A stretch of 64,000 bases of DNA from Weizmannia acidilactici (GCF_008974185.1 NZ_BKZP01000003.1:1-64000), one strand, 5' to 3'. Shown: positions 26,264-35,698, numbered from the stretch's first letter. Made by a program: numbers and translations. The notes: generated by a model from the letters alone, not told the origin.

Positions 26264-27649
26264 TTAATCCTTTCCCTGCCGGACTGCAGCTTTCAGTTTC
26301 ACCGTAAACGAACATCCGGAAGGTTCAAGGTCGCTCACCCGGATTTCACCCCCGTTGATTTCTACCAATTGTTTCACGATTGCAAGGCCGAGCCCAGTCC
26401 CGCCAATTTTGCTGTTCCTAGATTTATCGATCCTGTAAAAACGTTCAAAGATTTTTTCCTTTTCCTCATCGGGGATGGCCGGTCCCGAATTTTGGACAGA
26501 CACGATGCACGCCTCCCCCTTCCTGCGCACCTCGAGGCGGACCCACCCGTCTTTCGGTGTATATTTTCCGGCATTGTCGAGCAAAGAAACAATGATGCTA
26601 TGAAAATGGTCTTCTGAAATAGCTGCAACCACATCTTCTTCAATTTCGGAAGTGAATTTTTGCCGGATGACCGGCTTGAAATCTTCCGAAATATTTTTCG
26701 CAATGATCGAGAGGTTTGCCGTTTCACCGGCCGCCGCCGGCTGATCGAGTTTTGCCGCCATTAAAAGCTGGTCAATCAGCCGCTGCATCCGCTTCGATTC
26801 TTCATTAATAAAGCGGGCGGACCGTTCAATCACTTCCGGATGGTCTTTCCCGCGTCTCAGGATCAAATTGACGTGCCCATGAATGGCTGCTAGCGGCGTC
26901 CGCAGTTCATGGGAGGCATCCGAAACAAAGTCTTTCTCGCGCTGGACCTGCTGGTTGAGCCGGTCCATTAAATGATTAAACGCGATCGCCAAGTCCTTCA
27001 CTTCCGCAGGACCTTTCGGGACAGCAACGTTGAACTGGAGGTTCTCCGCCGTCAGGCTTTTGATCATGCTTGTCAGGTCGGTAAGCGGTTTGCTAAGCCG
27101 GCGGGACAGCTTATAGATCACAAATGAGCCGATCAAAGCACCGGCAAGCAGGCTGAAAAAAAGCACCCGGACCATGGATTCCATAAACTCATGGACGGCC
27201 GCCATCTTGGCATAAATTTTAAACGTATAATGCCGGTAAGAAATACGATCATAGTAAACCGGCATCGTATCGCTCTTCAATAAAAACGGGAAAAACCCTT
27301 TCGCCTGCGCCATGCTGTGTTCTTTATCCCGGATACTCTCGCTGCCATCGGAATAAATGGTTTTTCCGTCCGGTGTTTCAATATGCACGTAAACATTCGG
27401 ATGGTTTTCATAAATCACATTATTAATCGCACTGTCCCAGTCCGGATGTTTTTTCTTTGCTGTTAAAACCAGCAAATTCTCAATATGCCGCACCTCGGTT
27501 TTTGTGTTTTTATAAAGCTGATAACTGACAATGGTACTGACGATGATTCCGATAAACAGAACGGTAGCAAGCAAAATCAGGATGTACGAAACATTCATCC
27601 GGAACACCATTGTATTAAACCGGTTTTTGGATGCCGCCGTATGCTTCAT
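26264..27649 (-). CDS. ykoH: Sensor histidine kinase (YkoH-like)
   Basis: A 461-residue membrane histidine kinase. Two membrane helices (about 18-42 and 162-185) bracket an extracytoplasmic sensor domain. A HAMP linker follows, then the H-box SDASHELRTPLA (His near 248), an N-box LLDNAGKYTP and ATP-lid glycines GGTGLGLAIVKQ. The ATG overlaps the response-regulator stop as ATGA, so the pair is translationally coupled. Together with the divergent ykoT-ykoS-like genes this reproduces the B. subtilis yko arrangement. The signal is unknown; regulation of the neighbouring glycosyltransferase genes is plausible from context. Confidence 0.9.
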   Translation of the reverse strand: MKHTAASKNRFNTMVFRMNVSYILILLATVLFIGIIVSTIVSYQLYKNTKTEVRHIENLLVLTAKKKHPDWDSAINNVIYENHPNVYVHIETPDGKTIYSDGSESIRDKEHSMAQAKGFFPFLLKSDTMPVYYDRISYRHYTFKIYAKMAAVHEFMESMVRVLFFSLLAGALIGSFVIYKLSRRLSKPLTDLTSMIKSLTAENLQFNVAVPKGPAEVKDLAIAFNHLMDRLNQQVQREKDFVSDASHELRTPLAAIHGHVNLILRRGKDHPEVIERSARFINEESKRMQRLIDQLLMAAKLDQPAAAGETANLSIIAKNISEDFKPVIRQKFTSEIEEDVVAAISEDHFHSIIVSLLDNAGKYTPKDGWVRLEVRRKGEACIVSVQNSGPAIPDEEKEKIFERFYRIDKSRNSKIGGTGLGLAIVKQLVEINGGEIRVSDLEPSGCSFTVKLKAAVRQGKD

Positions 27650-28356
27650 TCGTCCTCATCCTTCATCAAGTCAAGCGAATAACCGACGCCGCGCACGGTC
27701 TGAATGAGCGGGTGTTCTTGGCCGCGGTCAATTTTGTTGCGCAAATACCGGATATACACATCAACAATATTCGTCTGGCCCATAAAATCATAGCCCCACA
27801 CTTCCGAAAGGAGCTGCTCCCTTGTCATCACTTTCCGCTGGTGTTTGATAAGAACGGTAAGCAAATCAAATTCCCTTTGTGTGAGATAAAATATTTTCCC
27901 AGCGCGCTCTACGCTCCGTTTTTCAAGGTTCACCGTCAAATCCTCAAAGTGAAATACCATCCTGTCCGATTGTTTTTCAAGATTTTTCTTATGGCGCAAA
28001 CCAACGCGTACCCGGGCAAGCAGTTCCTCAATTTCAAACGGTTTCGTCATATAATCGTCGGCTCCGCCGTCAAGGCCTGCAACCTTATCCCCAATCTGGT
28101 CCCTCGCCGTCAAAATGATTATCGGGACATGGCTTTTTTTCCGGATCCTTCGGCAAACTTCCAGGCCGTCCAGCTTCGGCAGCATCCAGTCCAAAAGAAT
28201 TAAGTCCCAATTGTTCTCATCGGCGCTGAATTTTCGGAGCGCTTCTTCCCCGTCATACGCCACCTCAACCGTATATCCTTCAAACGAAAGCTCGGTGTAA
28301 ATGAAAGAAGCAACACTTTCTTCATTTTCAACAAGCAGGATTTGGCTCTCAGGCAA
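27646..28356 (-). CDS. ykoG: OmpR-type response regulator (YkoG-like)
   Basis: A 236-residue two-component regulator: receiver domain (residues 1-120) with phospho-acceptor Asp in LILLDWMLPKLDG and the Lys in YMTKPFEIEEL, then a winged-helix DNA-binding domain ending GQEHPLIQTVRGVGYSL. The frame is open 32 codons upstream, but AAGGTG is seven bases from the TTG at 28356, which begins the receiver fold directly. It is the first gene of the pair with the kinase and divergent from ykoT; a palindrome in between may be its site. Confidence 0.9.
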   Translation of the reverse strand: MPESQILLVENEESVASFIYTELSFEGYTVEVAYDGEEALRKFSADENNWDLILLDWMLPKLDGLEVCRRIRKKSHVPIIILTARDQIGDKVAGLDGGADDYMTKPFEIEELLARVRVGLRHKKNLEKQSDRMVFHFEDLTVNLEKRSVERAGKIFYLTQREFDLLTVLIKHQRKVMTREQLLSEVWGYDFMGQTNIVDVYIRYLRNKIDRGQEHPLIQTVRGVGYSLDLMKDEDE

Positions 28357-28448
28357 TTTCGCACACCTTCTATCATACGATGTATTTTTTTCGTTCAATT
28401 TTATTATAAAAGCATGCAAGGACTCCAGCGATGAGAATTGATTAAGAA

Positions 28449-28468
28449 ACATTAAAGAATTTTAATGT
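28449..28468. promoter_or_regulatory. Palindrome between ykoG and ykoT
   Basis: ACATTAAA and TTTAATGT form perfect 8-bp arms around GAAT. It lies in the divergent gap between the regulator pair and the ykoT-ykoS operon, where an autoregulatory site would be expected. Binding by YkoG is only a guess; OmpR-type proteins often prefer direct repeats. Confidence 0.4.
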
Positions 28469-28551
28469 ATTTCTCACAGTCTATTGATGATTTATTAAAA
28501 TTGAAAAAGTACACTGAATTGTTGCGAAAGCAAAGTCATGGAGGTATTGTG

Positions 28552-29550
28552 ATGACGGAAACTGTTTTAACCATTGTTGTTCCATGTTATAACGAAGAAG
28601 AAGTCCTGCCCGAAACGAACAGGCAGTTATTGGAAGTGTTGCACGAGGCAGTGGAGGCCAATTTAATCTCAAGCCGCAGCCGCGTGCTGTACGTCGATGA
28701 CGGGAGCCGCGACCGCACGTGGGATTTGATCACCCGCTTTTCAGAGGAAAACGGACAAGTTACCGGATTGAAATTAAGCCGCAACTTCGGCCACCAGCTG
28801 GCGCTCATCGCAGGCATGGAAACGGCAAAGGAACAGTCCGATTGTGTGATAACGATTGATGCCGACCTGCAGGATGATGTCCATGCGATCCAGCAATTCT
28901 TGGTAAAATTCCATGAAGGATATGATATCGTTTACGGAGTGCGCGGTAAACGGGATACGGATACTTTTTTCAAACGAAATACGGCGCTGGCATTTTATAA
29001 AATGATGGAAAAACTTGGTGTCCGCCTCGTGCCGAACCATGCTGATTTCCGCTTGCTCAGCAGGAAGGCCCTTGATGAATTCGCCAAATACCAGGAGGAA
29101 AATGTTTTTATCCGCGGCATTATTCCACAGCTCGGGTTCAAGAGCGCGAAAGTATATTATGACCGTAAGGAGCGCTTTGCCGGAGAATCCAAATACCCGT
29201 TAAAGAAAATGGTCCAATTTGCCCTGGAAGGGATCACTTCTTTCAGCGTCGCACCGATCCGCGCGGCAACTTATTTAGGGGCCACTTTTGTAATCATGGC
29301 ATGTGTGATGATCATATATACGCTTGTCCAGTACTTTTTGGGGCATGCAGTGACGGGCTGGTCATCCCTCATCCTCTCCATTTGGCTGCTGGGCGGCATG
29401 CAGCTGACCGCCATCGGTGTGATCGGCGAATATATTGGAAAAATCTTTAAGGAAACGAAACACAGGCCACGGTACATTATAGAAAAGAACCTATTTTCCT
29501 GCGATGTTTCTAAAATAAAGCAGGAAAGCCATGACAAAATCAAGCAATGA
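28552..29550 (+). CDS. ykoT: GT2 polyprenyl-phosphate glycosyltransferase (YkoT-like)
   Basis: A 332-residue glycosyltransferase of family 2 (DPM1/GtrB type). The N-terminal catalytic domain has VVPCYNEEEVLPE, VDDGSRDRTW and the metal-binding ITIDADLQDD, and two C-terminal membrane helices lie near 235-305. Such enzymes load a sugar onto undecaprenyl phosphate at the inner membrane face. The start at 28552 is set by GGAGG seven bases upstream; an upstream in-frame ATG lacks one. Its stop overlaps the next gene by ATGA. With YkoS it forms a sugar-carrier plus membrane transferase pair that likely decorates a wall polymer or protein. Confidence 0.9.
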   Translation: MTETVLTIVVPCYNEEEVLPETNRQLLEVLHEAVEANLISSRSRVLYVDDGSRDRTWDLITRFSEENGQVTGLKLSRNFGHQLALIAGMETAKEQSDCVITIDADLQDDVHAIQQFLVKFHEGYDIVYGVRGKRDTDTFFKRNTALAFYKMMEKLGVRLVPNHADFRLLSRKALDEFAKYQEENVFIRGIIPQLGFKSAKVYYDRKERFAGESKYPLKKMVQFALEGITSFSVAPIRAATYLGATFVIMACVMIIYTLVQYFLGHAVTGWSSLILSIWLLGGMQLTAIGVIGEYIGKIFKETKHRPRYIIEKNLFSCDVSKIKQESHDKIKQ

Positions 29551-29564
29551 GGTGGTCTTCCTCA

Positions 29565-31796
29565 ATGAGTGTGAAAAAAATATCCATTGGCCTTTTTAGC
29601 ATCATATTCACTGCATTCTGTGCGTTCATAACGGCAGTGAGCTTTTGTATCCCGCCGCTTTGGGCAAAAAACTACTACAAACATTTCGTATTACCGGACG
29701 GAAATTTGAATATCTCGATCGGGCAGGCATCGGCCCTGCTTCTTTTTGCTGCGGTGGCCGTTCTGTTTTATCTCGGGTTGTACAGAATTTTTTCACGGTT
29801 GGCTGAAAAATGGCTGAAGCGGATTGCAGCCATTTTATTTGCGGCCATTTTGGTCTTGGAAGCAGCCATCATCATCCTGTTCCGCGGGATGCAGCCGCCT
29901 GAAGTGGACGGCGGCCATATTTATCTTGAAGCCCTTTATATGCTCAAACACGGTACACTGGCCGGGAACCAGTATTATCTGCAGTTGTATCCAAACAACC
30001 TGCCGATTACGGTTGCCCGCTATTTGCTCTATCGTTACGTGGCGTTCGGCAATCCTGCTTGGTTCCTGATCGTTGATAAACTGGCAGCAGCAGTATTCCT
30101 CGATATTGGAATCTTTTTCCTCTGGCTGTTAATGGTAAAAGTCTCCAACCATAAAATGGGGAATATACTGCTTGTCATGACGATTACATGGCTGCCGTTA
30201 TTTCTTTACATACCGTATTTTTATACGGAAAGCCTGGCTCTGGCATTTCCGTCCATGGTGGTGTATTTGTGGTACCGATACAGCCGGACATGGCGGCCGG
30301 TTTACCTTCTTTTGCTCGGTCTGGCGCTTGCAATTGGATGCCAATTAAGGGAAAATATGGTTTTATTCATTCCTGCCCTGCTCATTTATATGTTTTATGT
30401 GCTCCGCCCGAAAAAAGTGCTCCTTTGCTGCGCCGCCATTCTGCTCACGTTTTTGCCTGCCACATTCGCAGCAAAGGCTTATTACGGGCAGCTCGGCTAC
30501 CGGGAAGACTTGAGCATCAAGGCCCCCATGACCCACTGGGTTGTGCTCGGCCTTTCTCATGAAGGCAAATATAATGTCCCTGATACAAAATTGTCCGAAA
30601 GCCTCCATACACAGCAGACAAAGAAACAGGCGGATATGGCCCTCATTCAAAAAAGAATCGAAGACAGGGGGCCAGCCGGATTAATCAAACTTTGGGCTGT
30701 CAAAGCCGCCCGCACCTTTTCGCAAGGCGACCAGGCTTATGCAAATTATAACAACCATCCGGACCATTACTCTGCCGCTTACCGCTATATTTACGGAAGC
30801 CAAAAACAGATGATGTACTTTATCATCCAGTTTTTCCATGCTGCAGCGCTGTTTTTGCTGACCATTTCAGGTTTGCGGTTCTTCCGGGAAAAACGGTACG
30901 ACATCCATTTGCTGATGCAAATCTGCCTGTTTGGAAGTTACCTGTTTTTCGCCATTTTATGGGAAGCGGAGCCTCGTTATTCGCTCTTGTTCACACCGTA
31001 TATGATTTTCGGTTCTGTCTACGGCCTGCAAGAACTGCATCATTTTTTGGAAGCGAAAAAACTGCTGCCTGAACCGCACAGATGGAAGCTGCAAACGGCC
31101 GGACAGCTGGCGGTGGCTTTCTGCCTGCTCATGATGCTGCTTGCGTGTGCCGGCCTCAATGCGAAAACTTTGACAGAAACAAAGGGAAAATACCAGGATT
31201 ATGTGGTGAACCAACTGGTACAGAAAGGCAAACATTTTGCACTTGTGGATGCGCACCACAATGCAGCGCAAACATTTACTGCAGATAAGCCATTCGACCG
31301 GATTACTTTCACGCCGGTCCATTTCCATGGCAAGGCAAAATACCGGATTTCTTTGTCACAAGGAGCCGGCAGCCAACAAAAACTTGTTTTTGAACGGACA
31401 TTTACAAACCATAAAAAACCGGTAAACGGCCATGATGCGTTTCTTCTGAAAAAGGAATTGCCAGGCGGGAACAGGCAATATACGATGGAGATCCGGCAGC
31501 TTTCCGGAAACCCGCACGCCCGGCTGTCGATTTATGTGAACGGGGCAGGCGGCTCCTTTGAACTGATGGATGTGTATAAAGATGGCCAATTTTACCAAAA
31601 CGGCAAACCGGTCCCGAAAACTGACCTAACGTTTAGTGTCTCAAAGGAAATCATCGGCCCGTACATAAGCCGCCGCGTATATGATTTGCTGTTTGCCAGC
31701 GCCGCCCTCATGCTCGCCGTCTACTGCTTTAGCGTCCTGCCTGCAGAAGAAAGCAAAATATCTTCGAAAAAAATCCGGAAAGTTGCGGATGCATGA
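29565..31796 (+). CDS. ykoS: Multipass membrane glycosyltransferase (YkoS-like)
   Basis: A 743-residue membrane protein with about 12 hydrophobic helices over the first 530 residues and a soluble C-terminal domain of about 200. The early periplasm-facing motif PPEVDGGHIYLEA and the overall layout suit GT-C type enzymes that use polyprenyl-phosphate sugars; I infer YkoT supplies the donor. GAGGTGG nine bases before the ATG at 29565 favours this start over the overlapping ATG at 29547. B. subtilis YkoS is smaller as I recall, so the C-terminal domain may be an addition. Acceptor unknown. Confidence 0.75.
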   Translation: MSVKKISIGLFSIIFTAFCAFITAVSFCIPPLWAKNYYKHFVLPDGNLNISIGQASALLLFAAVAVLFYLGLYRIFSRLAEKWLKRIAAILFAAILVLEAAIIILFRGMQPPEVDGGHIYLEALYMLKHGTLAGNQYYLQLYPNNLPITVARYLLYRYVAFGNPAWFLIVDKLAAAVFLDIGIFFLWLLMVKVSNHKMGNILLVMTITWLPLFLYIPYFYTESLALAFPSMVVYLWYRYSRTWRPVYLLLLGLALAIGCQLRENMVLFIPALLIYMFYVLRPKKVLLCCAAILLTFLPATFAAKAYYGQLGYREDLSIKAPMTHWVVLGLSHEGKYNVPDTKLSESLHTQQTKKQADMALIQKRIEDRGPAGLIKLWAVKAARTFSQGDQAYANYNNHPDHYSAAYRYIYGSQKQMMYFIIQFFHAAALFLLTISGLRFFREKRYDIHLLMQICLFGSYLFFAILWEAEPRYSLLFTPYMIFGSVYGLQELHHFLEAKKLLPEPHRWKLQTAGQLAVAFCLLMMLLACAGLNAKTLTETKGKYQDYVVNQLVQKGKHFALVDAHHNAAQTFTADKPFDRITFTPVHFHGKAKYRISLSQGAGSQQKLVFERTFTNHKKPVNGHDAFLLKKELPGGNRQYTMEIRQLSGNPHARLSIYVNGAGGSFELMDVYKDGQFYQNGKPVPKTDLTFSVSKEIIGPYISRRVYDLLFASAALMLAVYCFSVLPAEESKISSKKIRKVADA

Positions 31797-31797
31797 T

Positions 31798-31836
31798 AAA
31801 ACCCCCGGTCTTAAACCGCAGGCCGGGGGTTTTTAT
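31798..31836. terminator. Bidirectional terminator ykoS / GH25 gene
   Basis: ACCCCCGG (31801-31808) and CCGGGGGT (31823-31830) pair across a 14-nt loop, with flanking A and T runs on both strands, between the converging genes. Confidence 0.9.
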
Positions 31837-31854
31837 TTAATTTGCGGACCCTTA

Positions 31855-33447
31855 TTAAAAATCGCTGTCATAGCTGATATCCAGATCCACATATCCGTCA
31901 ATGCCGTCGATTGTGCCGGTACTGGTATATTGCCAAACATCCGCCTCCGTCCCAAGCGTTACATTATAGCGCGCCAGCCAAATTTTTGTATCGCTTGGCC
32001 AAAATCCGGTATTGTTTTCCAAATAAGTCGTCCAGTCATAATAATCGGCGTACAACCCGACTTTCGTCTGCCCCAGCGTTTTCATTTCATTTAAAAAATA
32101 ACCGATACAAACCGGGGCACTATTTTTCCACCAGGTTGCAGTAATACCGTTTGAAGTGGTTTCTTCTACATCTTCAAACGCATAACCCGTAAATACATAA
32201 CCGGTTTTTGCTTTTGTTTGGCTCAGCACATTATAAAAATGCTTTGCTTCGGCAATATGCTGTGACGCTGTCGTCGTGGAATTGCCGATCATATGGTAGG
32301 CATGGACAGATAATCCTGCGTTTCTTGCATACTTATAGTATGTATAGAATTCAGGATCCGTATATGTCGTGCCTTCGGTTGCTTTGATGATGACAAAGCT
32401 GTAACCCTCACTCTTCATTTTATTAAAACTCGACTGTGTGAGCGACTGGTAGTGGCTGACGTCTAATCCTTTTAACGTTGCTGATGAGGTGCTGGACGTG
32501 GATACTGTCTGAGTTTCACTGGTTGTTCCACCAGTTGTGGTTGTCTGCGTGCTTGTCGTTTCCGATGACAATGGCTGCGTTTGGCTTGTTGTTCCGCTGT
32601 TGGAAGTAGCGGACGGTTTTGTAAAATGGCTCTTATATATCCAGCCGTTTTTATTTGTCCCAATGACATGGACATGGTACATCCCATTTGCGCTTTCTTT
32701 TACATAAACTTTCTGATTAACCGCTATGACACTTGTATACTTTGTGTGGGAGGAAGTTGTATACAATTTGGAAGATAAATAGACGGTCTTTTTCGTCAAC
32801 GCGGCGGTTAAGTTATATGCTTGAATGTACCCTGTTTTTCCGCCAACTTTTACTTTATACCGGCTGTTCGATTTTCCATACGCGGCTACCGCAGTCCCGC
32901 TGTTTATTTTCTTGTAATAAGCGGTTCCGGTTGAGGATTTATACAGCTTTGACGGTGTCCAAGTATACATTTGGCTTGTTGTTCCGCTGTTGGAAGTAGC
33001 GGACGGTTTTGTAAAATGGCTCTTATATATCCAGCCGTTTTTATTTGTCCCGATGACATGGACATGGTACATCCCATTTGCGCTTTCTTTTACATAAACT
33101 TTCTGATTAACCGCTATGACACTTGTATACTTTGTGTGGGAGGAAGTTGTATACAATTTGGAAGATAAATAGACGGTCTTTTTCGTCAACGCGGCGGTTA
33201 AGTTATATGCTTGAATGTACCCTGTTTTTCCGCCAACTTTTACTTTATACCGGCTGTTCGATTTTCCATACGCGGCTACCGCAGTCCCGCTGTTTATTTT
33301 CTTGTAATAAGCGGTTCCGGTTGAGGATTTATACAGCTTTGACGGTGTCCAAGTATACATTGTGCCGGACGCGGCGGAAGCAGTCTTCGTATGACCAAGA
33401 GAGAACAATACGAAACCCGCAACCACCCAAAAAACAAATCTTCGCAA
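31855..33447 (-). CDS. Secreted GH25 lysozyme with duplicated SH3 repeats
   Basis: A 530-residue exported muramidase. Signal peptide (residues 1-25, ending TASA), then two consecutive copies of a 130-residue SH3-type wall-binding unit, a Thr/Ser/Gln-rich linker (about 290-325) and a C-terminal GH25 domain. The catalytic domain has LKGLDVSHYQ, FVIIKATEG and the acid pair in YAFEDVEET. The start is a TTG with GGAGAGG six bases away. The two binding units are nearly identical at DNA level, so the array is newly expanded. It should cleave peptidoglycan. A broken paralogue lies at 25070-26149. Confidence 0.93.
   Translation of the reverse strand: MRRFVFWVVAGFVLFSLGHTKTASAASGTMYTWTPSKLYKSSTGTAYYKKINSGTAVAAYGKSNSRYKVKVGGKTGYIQAYNLTAALTKKTVYLSSKLYTTSSHTKYTSVIAVNQKVYVKESANGMYHVHVIGTNKNGWIYKSHFTKPSATSNSGTTSQMYTWTPSKLYKSSTGTAYYKKINSGTAVAAYGKSNSRYKVKVGGKTGYIQAYNLTAALTKKTVYLSSKLYTTSSHTKYTSVIAVNQKVYVKESANGMYHVHVIGTNKNGWIYKSHFTKPSATSNSGTTSQTQPLSSETTSTQTTTTGGTTSETQTVSTSSTSSATLKGLDVSHYQSLTQSSFNKMKSEGYSFVIIKATEGTTYTDPEFYTYYKYARNAGLSVHAYHMIGNSTTTASQHIAEAKHFYNVLSQTKAKTGYVFTGYAFEDVEETTSNGITATWWKNSAPVCIGYFLNEMKTLGQTKVGLYADYYDWTTYLENNTGFWPSDTKIWLARYNVTLGTEADVWQYTSTGTIDGIDGYVDLDISYDSDF
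32581..33360. repeat. 390-bp tandem duplication in GH25 gene
   Basis: Two direct copies, 32581-32970 and 32971-33360, aligned base by base by eye with a single difference (A at 32662, G at 33052). That change is silent (Ile codon). The period of 390 nt is 130 codons, so the frame is kept. Confidence 0.97.
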
Positions 33448-33631
33448 TATGCACCTCTCCTTTTTGTTCTATTAAACAAACACTATTATAAACCCTTATA
33501 AGTTGCAAAATGATTTCAAAATGGTAACACATCAGAAAAATCCCTACTAAATGATAGAAAAGTCCTAGGGAAGCGGAATAAAATTGTAATTTTTGGAGGA
33601 AAGAAGAAGTTTCTGGATGATTTTTCCAAAT

Positions 33632-33660
33632 TAAAAAGCCTGGCAGGGAGCCAAGCTTTC
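33632..33660 (-). terminator. Terminator after kdgK
   Basis: On the minus strand AAAGCTTGGC and GCCAGGCTTT pair across a five-base loop and are followed by T residues, 12 nt after the kdgK stop codon. The remainder of the 33448-33671 gap shows nothing else. Confidence 0.85.
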
Positions 33661-33671
33661 TGTTTTCTACT

Positions 33672-34643
33672 TTATTTTGCCGCTTCCAACACGGCGGATT
33701 TCATAAAGGCATCCAGTTCTTCACGTGTCGGAAGGCCATCGTTATCTCCAAGGCTCTGCATTTGGATCGAACAAATTGCGTTGCCTCGCATCAACGTGGC
33801 TTGATCATCCAAATTTTCTAGCATACCGGATAAAATGCCGGATACAAATCCATCACCGGCGCCGACGCGGTCAATCAAATTTTTCACTTCATATTTTGGG
33901 GCAGCCGTCTCTGAAAATGATCCGTCTGCCGTTCTTTTCTTTGTATACGATCCTTCCTCTACTAAATTGATGATGACCTGATGAACACCTTTAGATAAGT
34001 AGAAAGCTGCTACTTTTTCTTTCTCATTCTCGCCTGTTAAAATTCTTCCTTCTTTTGCATTCGGGATAACCACATCGCAAAGGCAAGCGATTTCATTTGT
34101 CCGTTTTATCATTTGCTCTTCAGAATCCCAAATGACCGGGCGTAAATTCGGATCAAATGTAATCGTTAAACCGTACTCGCGTGCTTTTTCGATCAGCGCC
34201 AATGTTGCCTCGTAACTACTTTCGCTCAAACCCGCCAAAATGCCGCCGAGATGAAGAATCTTTGCTCCTGAAAAATCAACTTGATCAACATACGCTCTCG
34301 TAAGCTTTGATGCGGCACTGCCTTTTCTAAAATAAAACGTCTCGGGATCACCAATGTCTGATAACCCTTTTAACATAAAACCCGTTGGATATTTCGGGGT
34401 TGAAAATACATATTGGGTACCAATGTTTTCTTTATTTAAGAAATTTTTCACATATACGCCAAAAGGATCTTCCCCAATCTGTGTTAAAAAAGATACCGAA
34501 TGCCCCAACCGGGAAACCCCGACAGATACATTCACTTCTGCCCCGGCCATATAGCGGGTATAATGCCTGACACTACTTAAAGGCCCTTTTTCATCTGCAA
34601 TAAACAGTATCAGGGGCTCCCCGGCAGTTATTAATTCACTCAT
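33672..34643 (-). CDS. kdgK: 2-keto-3-deoxygluconate kinase KdgK (copy 1)
   Basis: A 323-residue PfkB-family sugar kinase that phosphorylates KDG to KDPG. N-terminal AGAEVNVSVGVSRLG binds sugar; the C-terminal DRVGAGDGFVSGIL carries the catalytic Asp and anion hole. It has its own promoter and a palindromic candidate operator shared with kdgA. GGAGG precedes the ATG. It lies downstream of, but separated by two terminators from, kduD-kduI, so it is expressed alone. A second KDG kinase-like gene occurs at 42687-43691; which is dominant is unknown. Confidence 0.9.
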   Translation of the reverse strand: MSELITAGEPLILFIADEKGPLSSVRHYTRYMAGAEVNVSVGVSRLGHSVSFLTQIGEDPFGVYVKNFLNKENIGTQYVFSTPKYPTGFMLKGLSDIGDPETFYFRKGSAASKLTRAYVDQVDFSGAKILHLGGILAGLSESSYEATLALIEKAREYGLTITFDPNLRPVIWDSEEQMIKRTNEIACLCDVVIPNAKEGRILTGENEKEKVAAFYLSKGVHQVIINLVEEGSYTKKRTADGSFSETAAPKYEVKNLIDRVGAGDGFVSGILSGMLENLDDQATLMRGNAICSIQMQSLGDNDGLPTREELDAFMKSAVLEAAK

Positions 34644-34671
34644 TTGATTCGCCTCCTGGATTTTAGTCTTT

Positions 34672-34688
34672 ATTTCTTATAAAGAAAC
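34672..34688 (-). promoter_or_regulatory. Candidate KdgR operator at kdgK
   Basis: Minus-strand GTTTCTTTATAAGAAAT, a palindrome 29 nt before the kdgK ATG and downstream of its -10. It matches the kdgA leader site (44373-44389) at 15 of 17 positions, which suggests a common regulator, most simply the local IclR-type protein. Confidence 0.65.
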
Positions 34689-34701
34689 ATTATTTATTAT
34701 T

Positions 34702-34730
34702 TGTATATATTTTTATTATAACCTGTTCAA
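34702..34730 (-). promoter_or_regulatory. kdgK promoter
   Basis: Minus-strand TTGAAC (34730-34725), 17-bp spacer, TATACA (34707-34702), placing the start just upstream of the palindrome at 34672-34688. Confidence 0.65.
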
Positions 34731-34756
34731 TTGGACTGTCAAGAAATACAAGATTC

Positions 34757-34788
34757 AAAAAGCGGAAACACCGCAGTGTTCCGGTTTT
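34757..34788 (-). terminator. Second terminator hairpin after kduI
   Basis: Minus strand: CCGGAACAC and GTGTTTCCG arms around TGCG, followed by CTTTTTG. Confidence 0.7.
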
Positions 34789-34789
34789 G

Positions 34790-34838
34790 TAAAAAAAGAA
34801 AGCCCCTATCATTTATTGTATGAATATGAGGCTTTCTG
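34790..34838 (-). terminator. First terminator hairpin after kduI
   Basis: Minus strand: AGAAAGCCTC pairs with GGGGCTTTCT across a long loop with further A/T pairing, followed by seven T. It lies 19 nt after the kduI stop. Confidence 0.8.
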
Positions 34839-34856
34839 ATGTGGAATGAGAGTATC

Positions 34857-35698
34857 TTATTTTAGATTTTCCATCGGCACAAAATCCATATCGTCATATG
34901 TGATGTTTTCCCCGCACATCGCCCAGATAAAGGTATAATTGCTTGTCGCAACCCCACAGTGGATTGACCAGCTTGGGGAGATGACTGCCTGCTCCGAAGA
35001 TAAAACAAGATGCTTTGTTTCATCCGGTTTTCCCATAAAGTGGAATACCCTTGTATCCGGTTCCATATCAAAGTATAAATATGTTTCCATTCTCCGTTCA
35101 TGCGTGTGGCACGGCATCGTGTTCCAGGCGTTTCCCGGCTCCAGCACCGTATATCCCATTTGCAGCTGACAGCTTTCACAAATATTCGGATGATGTATTG
35201 GTAAATTTTCCGTTTATTCATCGACACATCTTCACCCGTTTCCCTCGGCGAAATCTGATCAATGCTGATTTTGACGTTCGGATATTTATGATGGGCCGGC
35301 ACCGACACACAATAAAATTTTGCCGGGTTTTCGGGATCATCCGATTTAAACACTACGTCTTTTGTCCCTTTCCCTATGTAATAGCCGTCCTGTTTTTTCA
35401 TCGGCTCTTCCTTGCCTTCAATGGCGATGCTCCCCGGCCCTCCGATGTTGATGACGCCCAGTTCCCTTCGCTCGAGAAAATAGTCAACACCTAGCTCTTT
35501 CGAAAGCTGAATGCTTAAAGGCTCATTTATCGGGGTCACCCCTCCGAAGATTTGCCGATCACTATGGGTATACGTAAGCACAATATCTCCCGGTACAAAA
35601 ACCTTTTCGACTAAAAATTCTTTCCGCAATTGTTCAGTCGAATAATGCCGGATGTCCTCTGGGCTGTGTGTATACCTTGTTTCCATTGTTTGAGCCAT
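34857..35698 (-). pseudogene. kduI: KduI 5-keto-4-deoxyuronate isomerase, frameshifted
   Basis: KduI converts 5-keto-4-deoxyuronate, from unsaturated pectin fragments, to the diketo acid used by KduD. The frame from ATG 35698 (AAGGAGTGG site) reads normally through AHHKYPNVKISIDQ and KRKIYQYI, then shifts. The remaining third, in another frame (35192 down to 34857), begins with the expected [16 protein letters not shown] and includes the metal-site region [13 protein letters not shown] and [16 protein letters not shown] single lost C (a G on the plus strand near 35193) explains it. Either a sequencing error or a recent inactivating mutation; both parts are otherwise well conserved. With the shift repaired it would be 280 residues, normal length. 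Confidence 0.88.
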
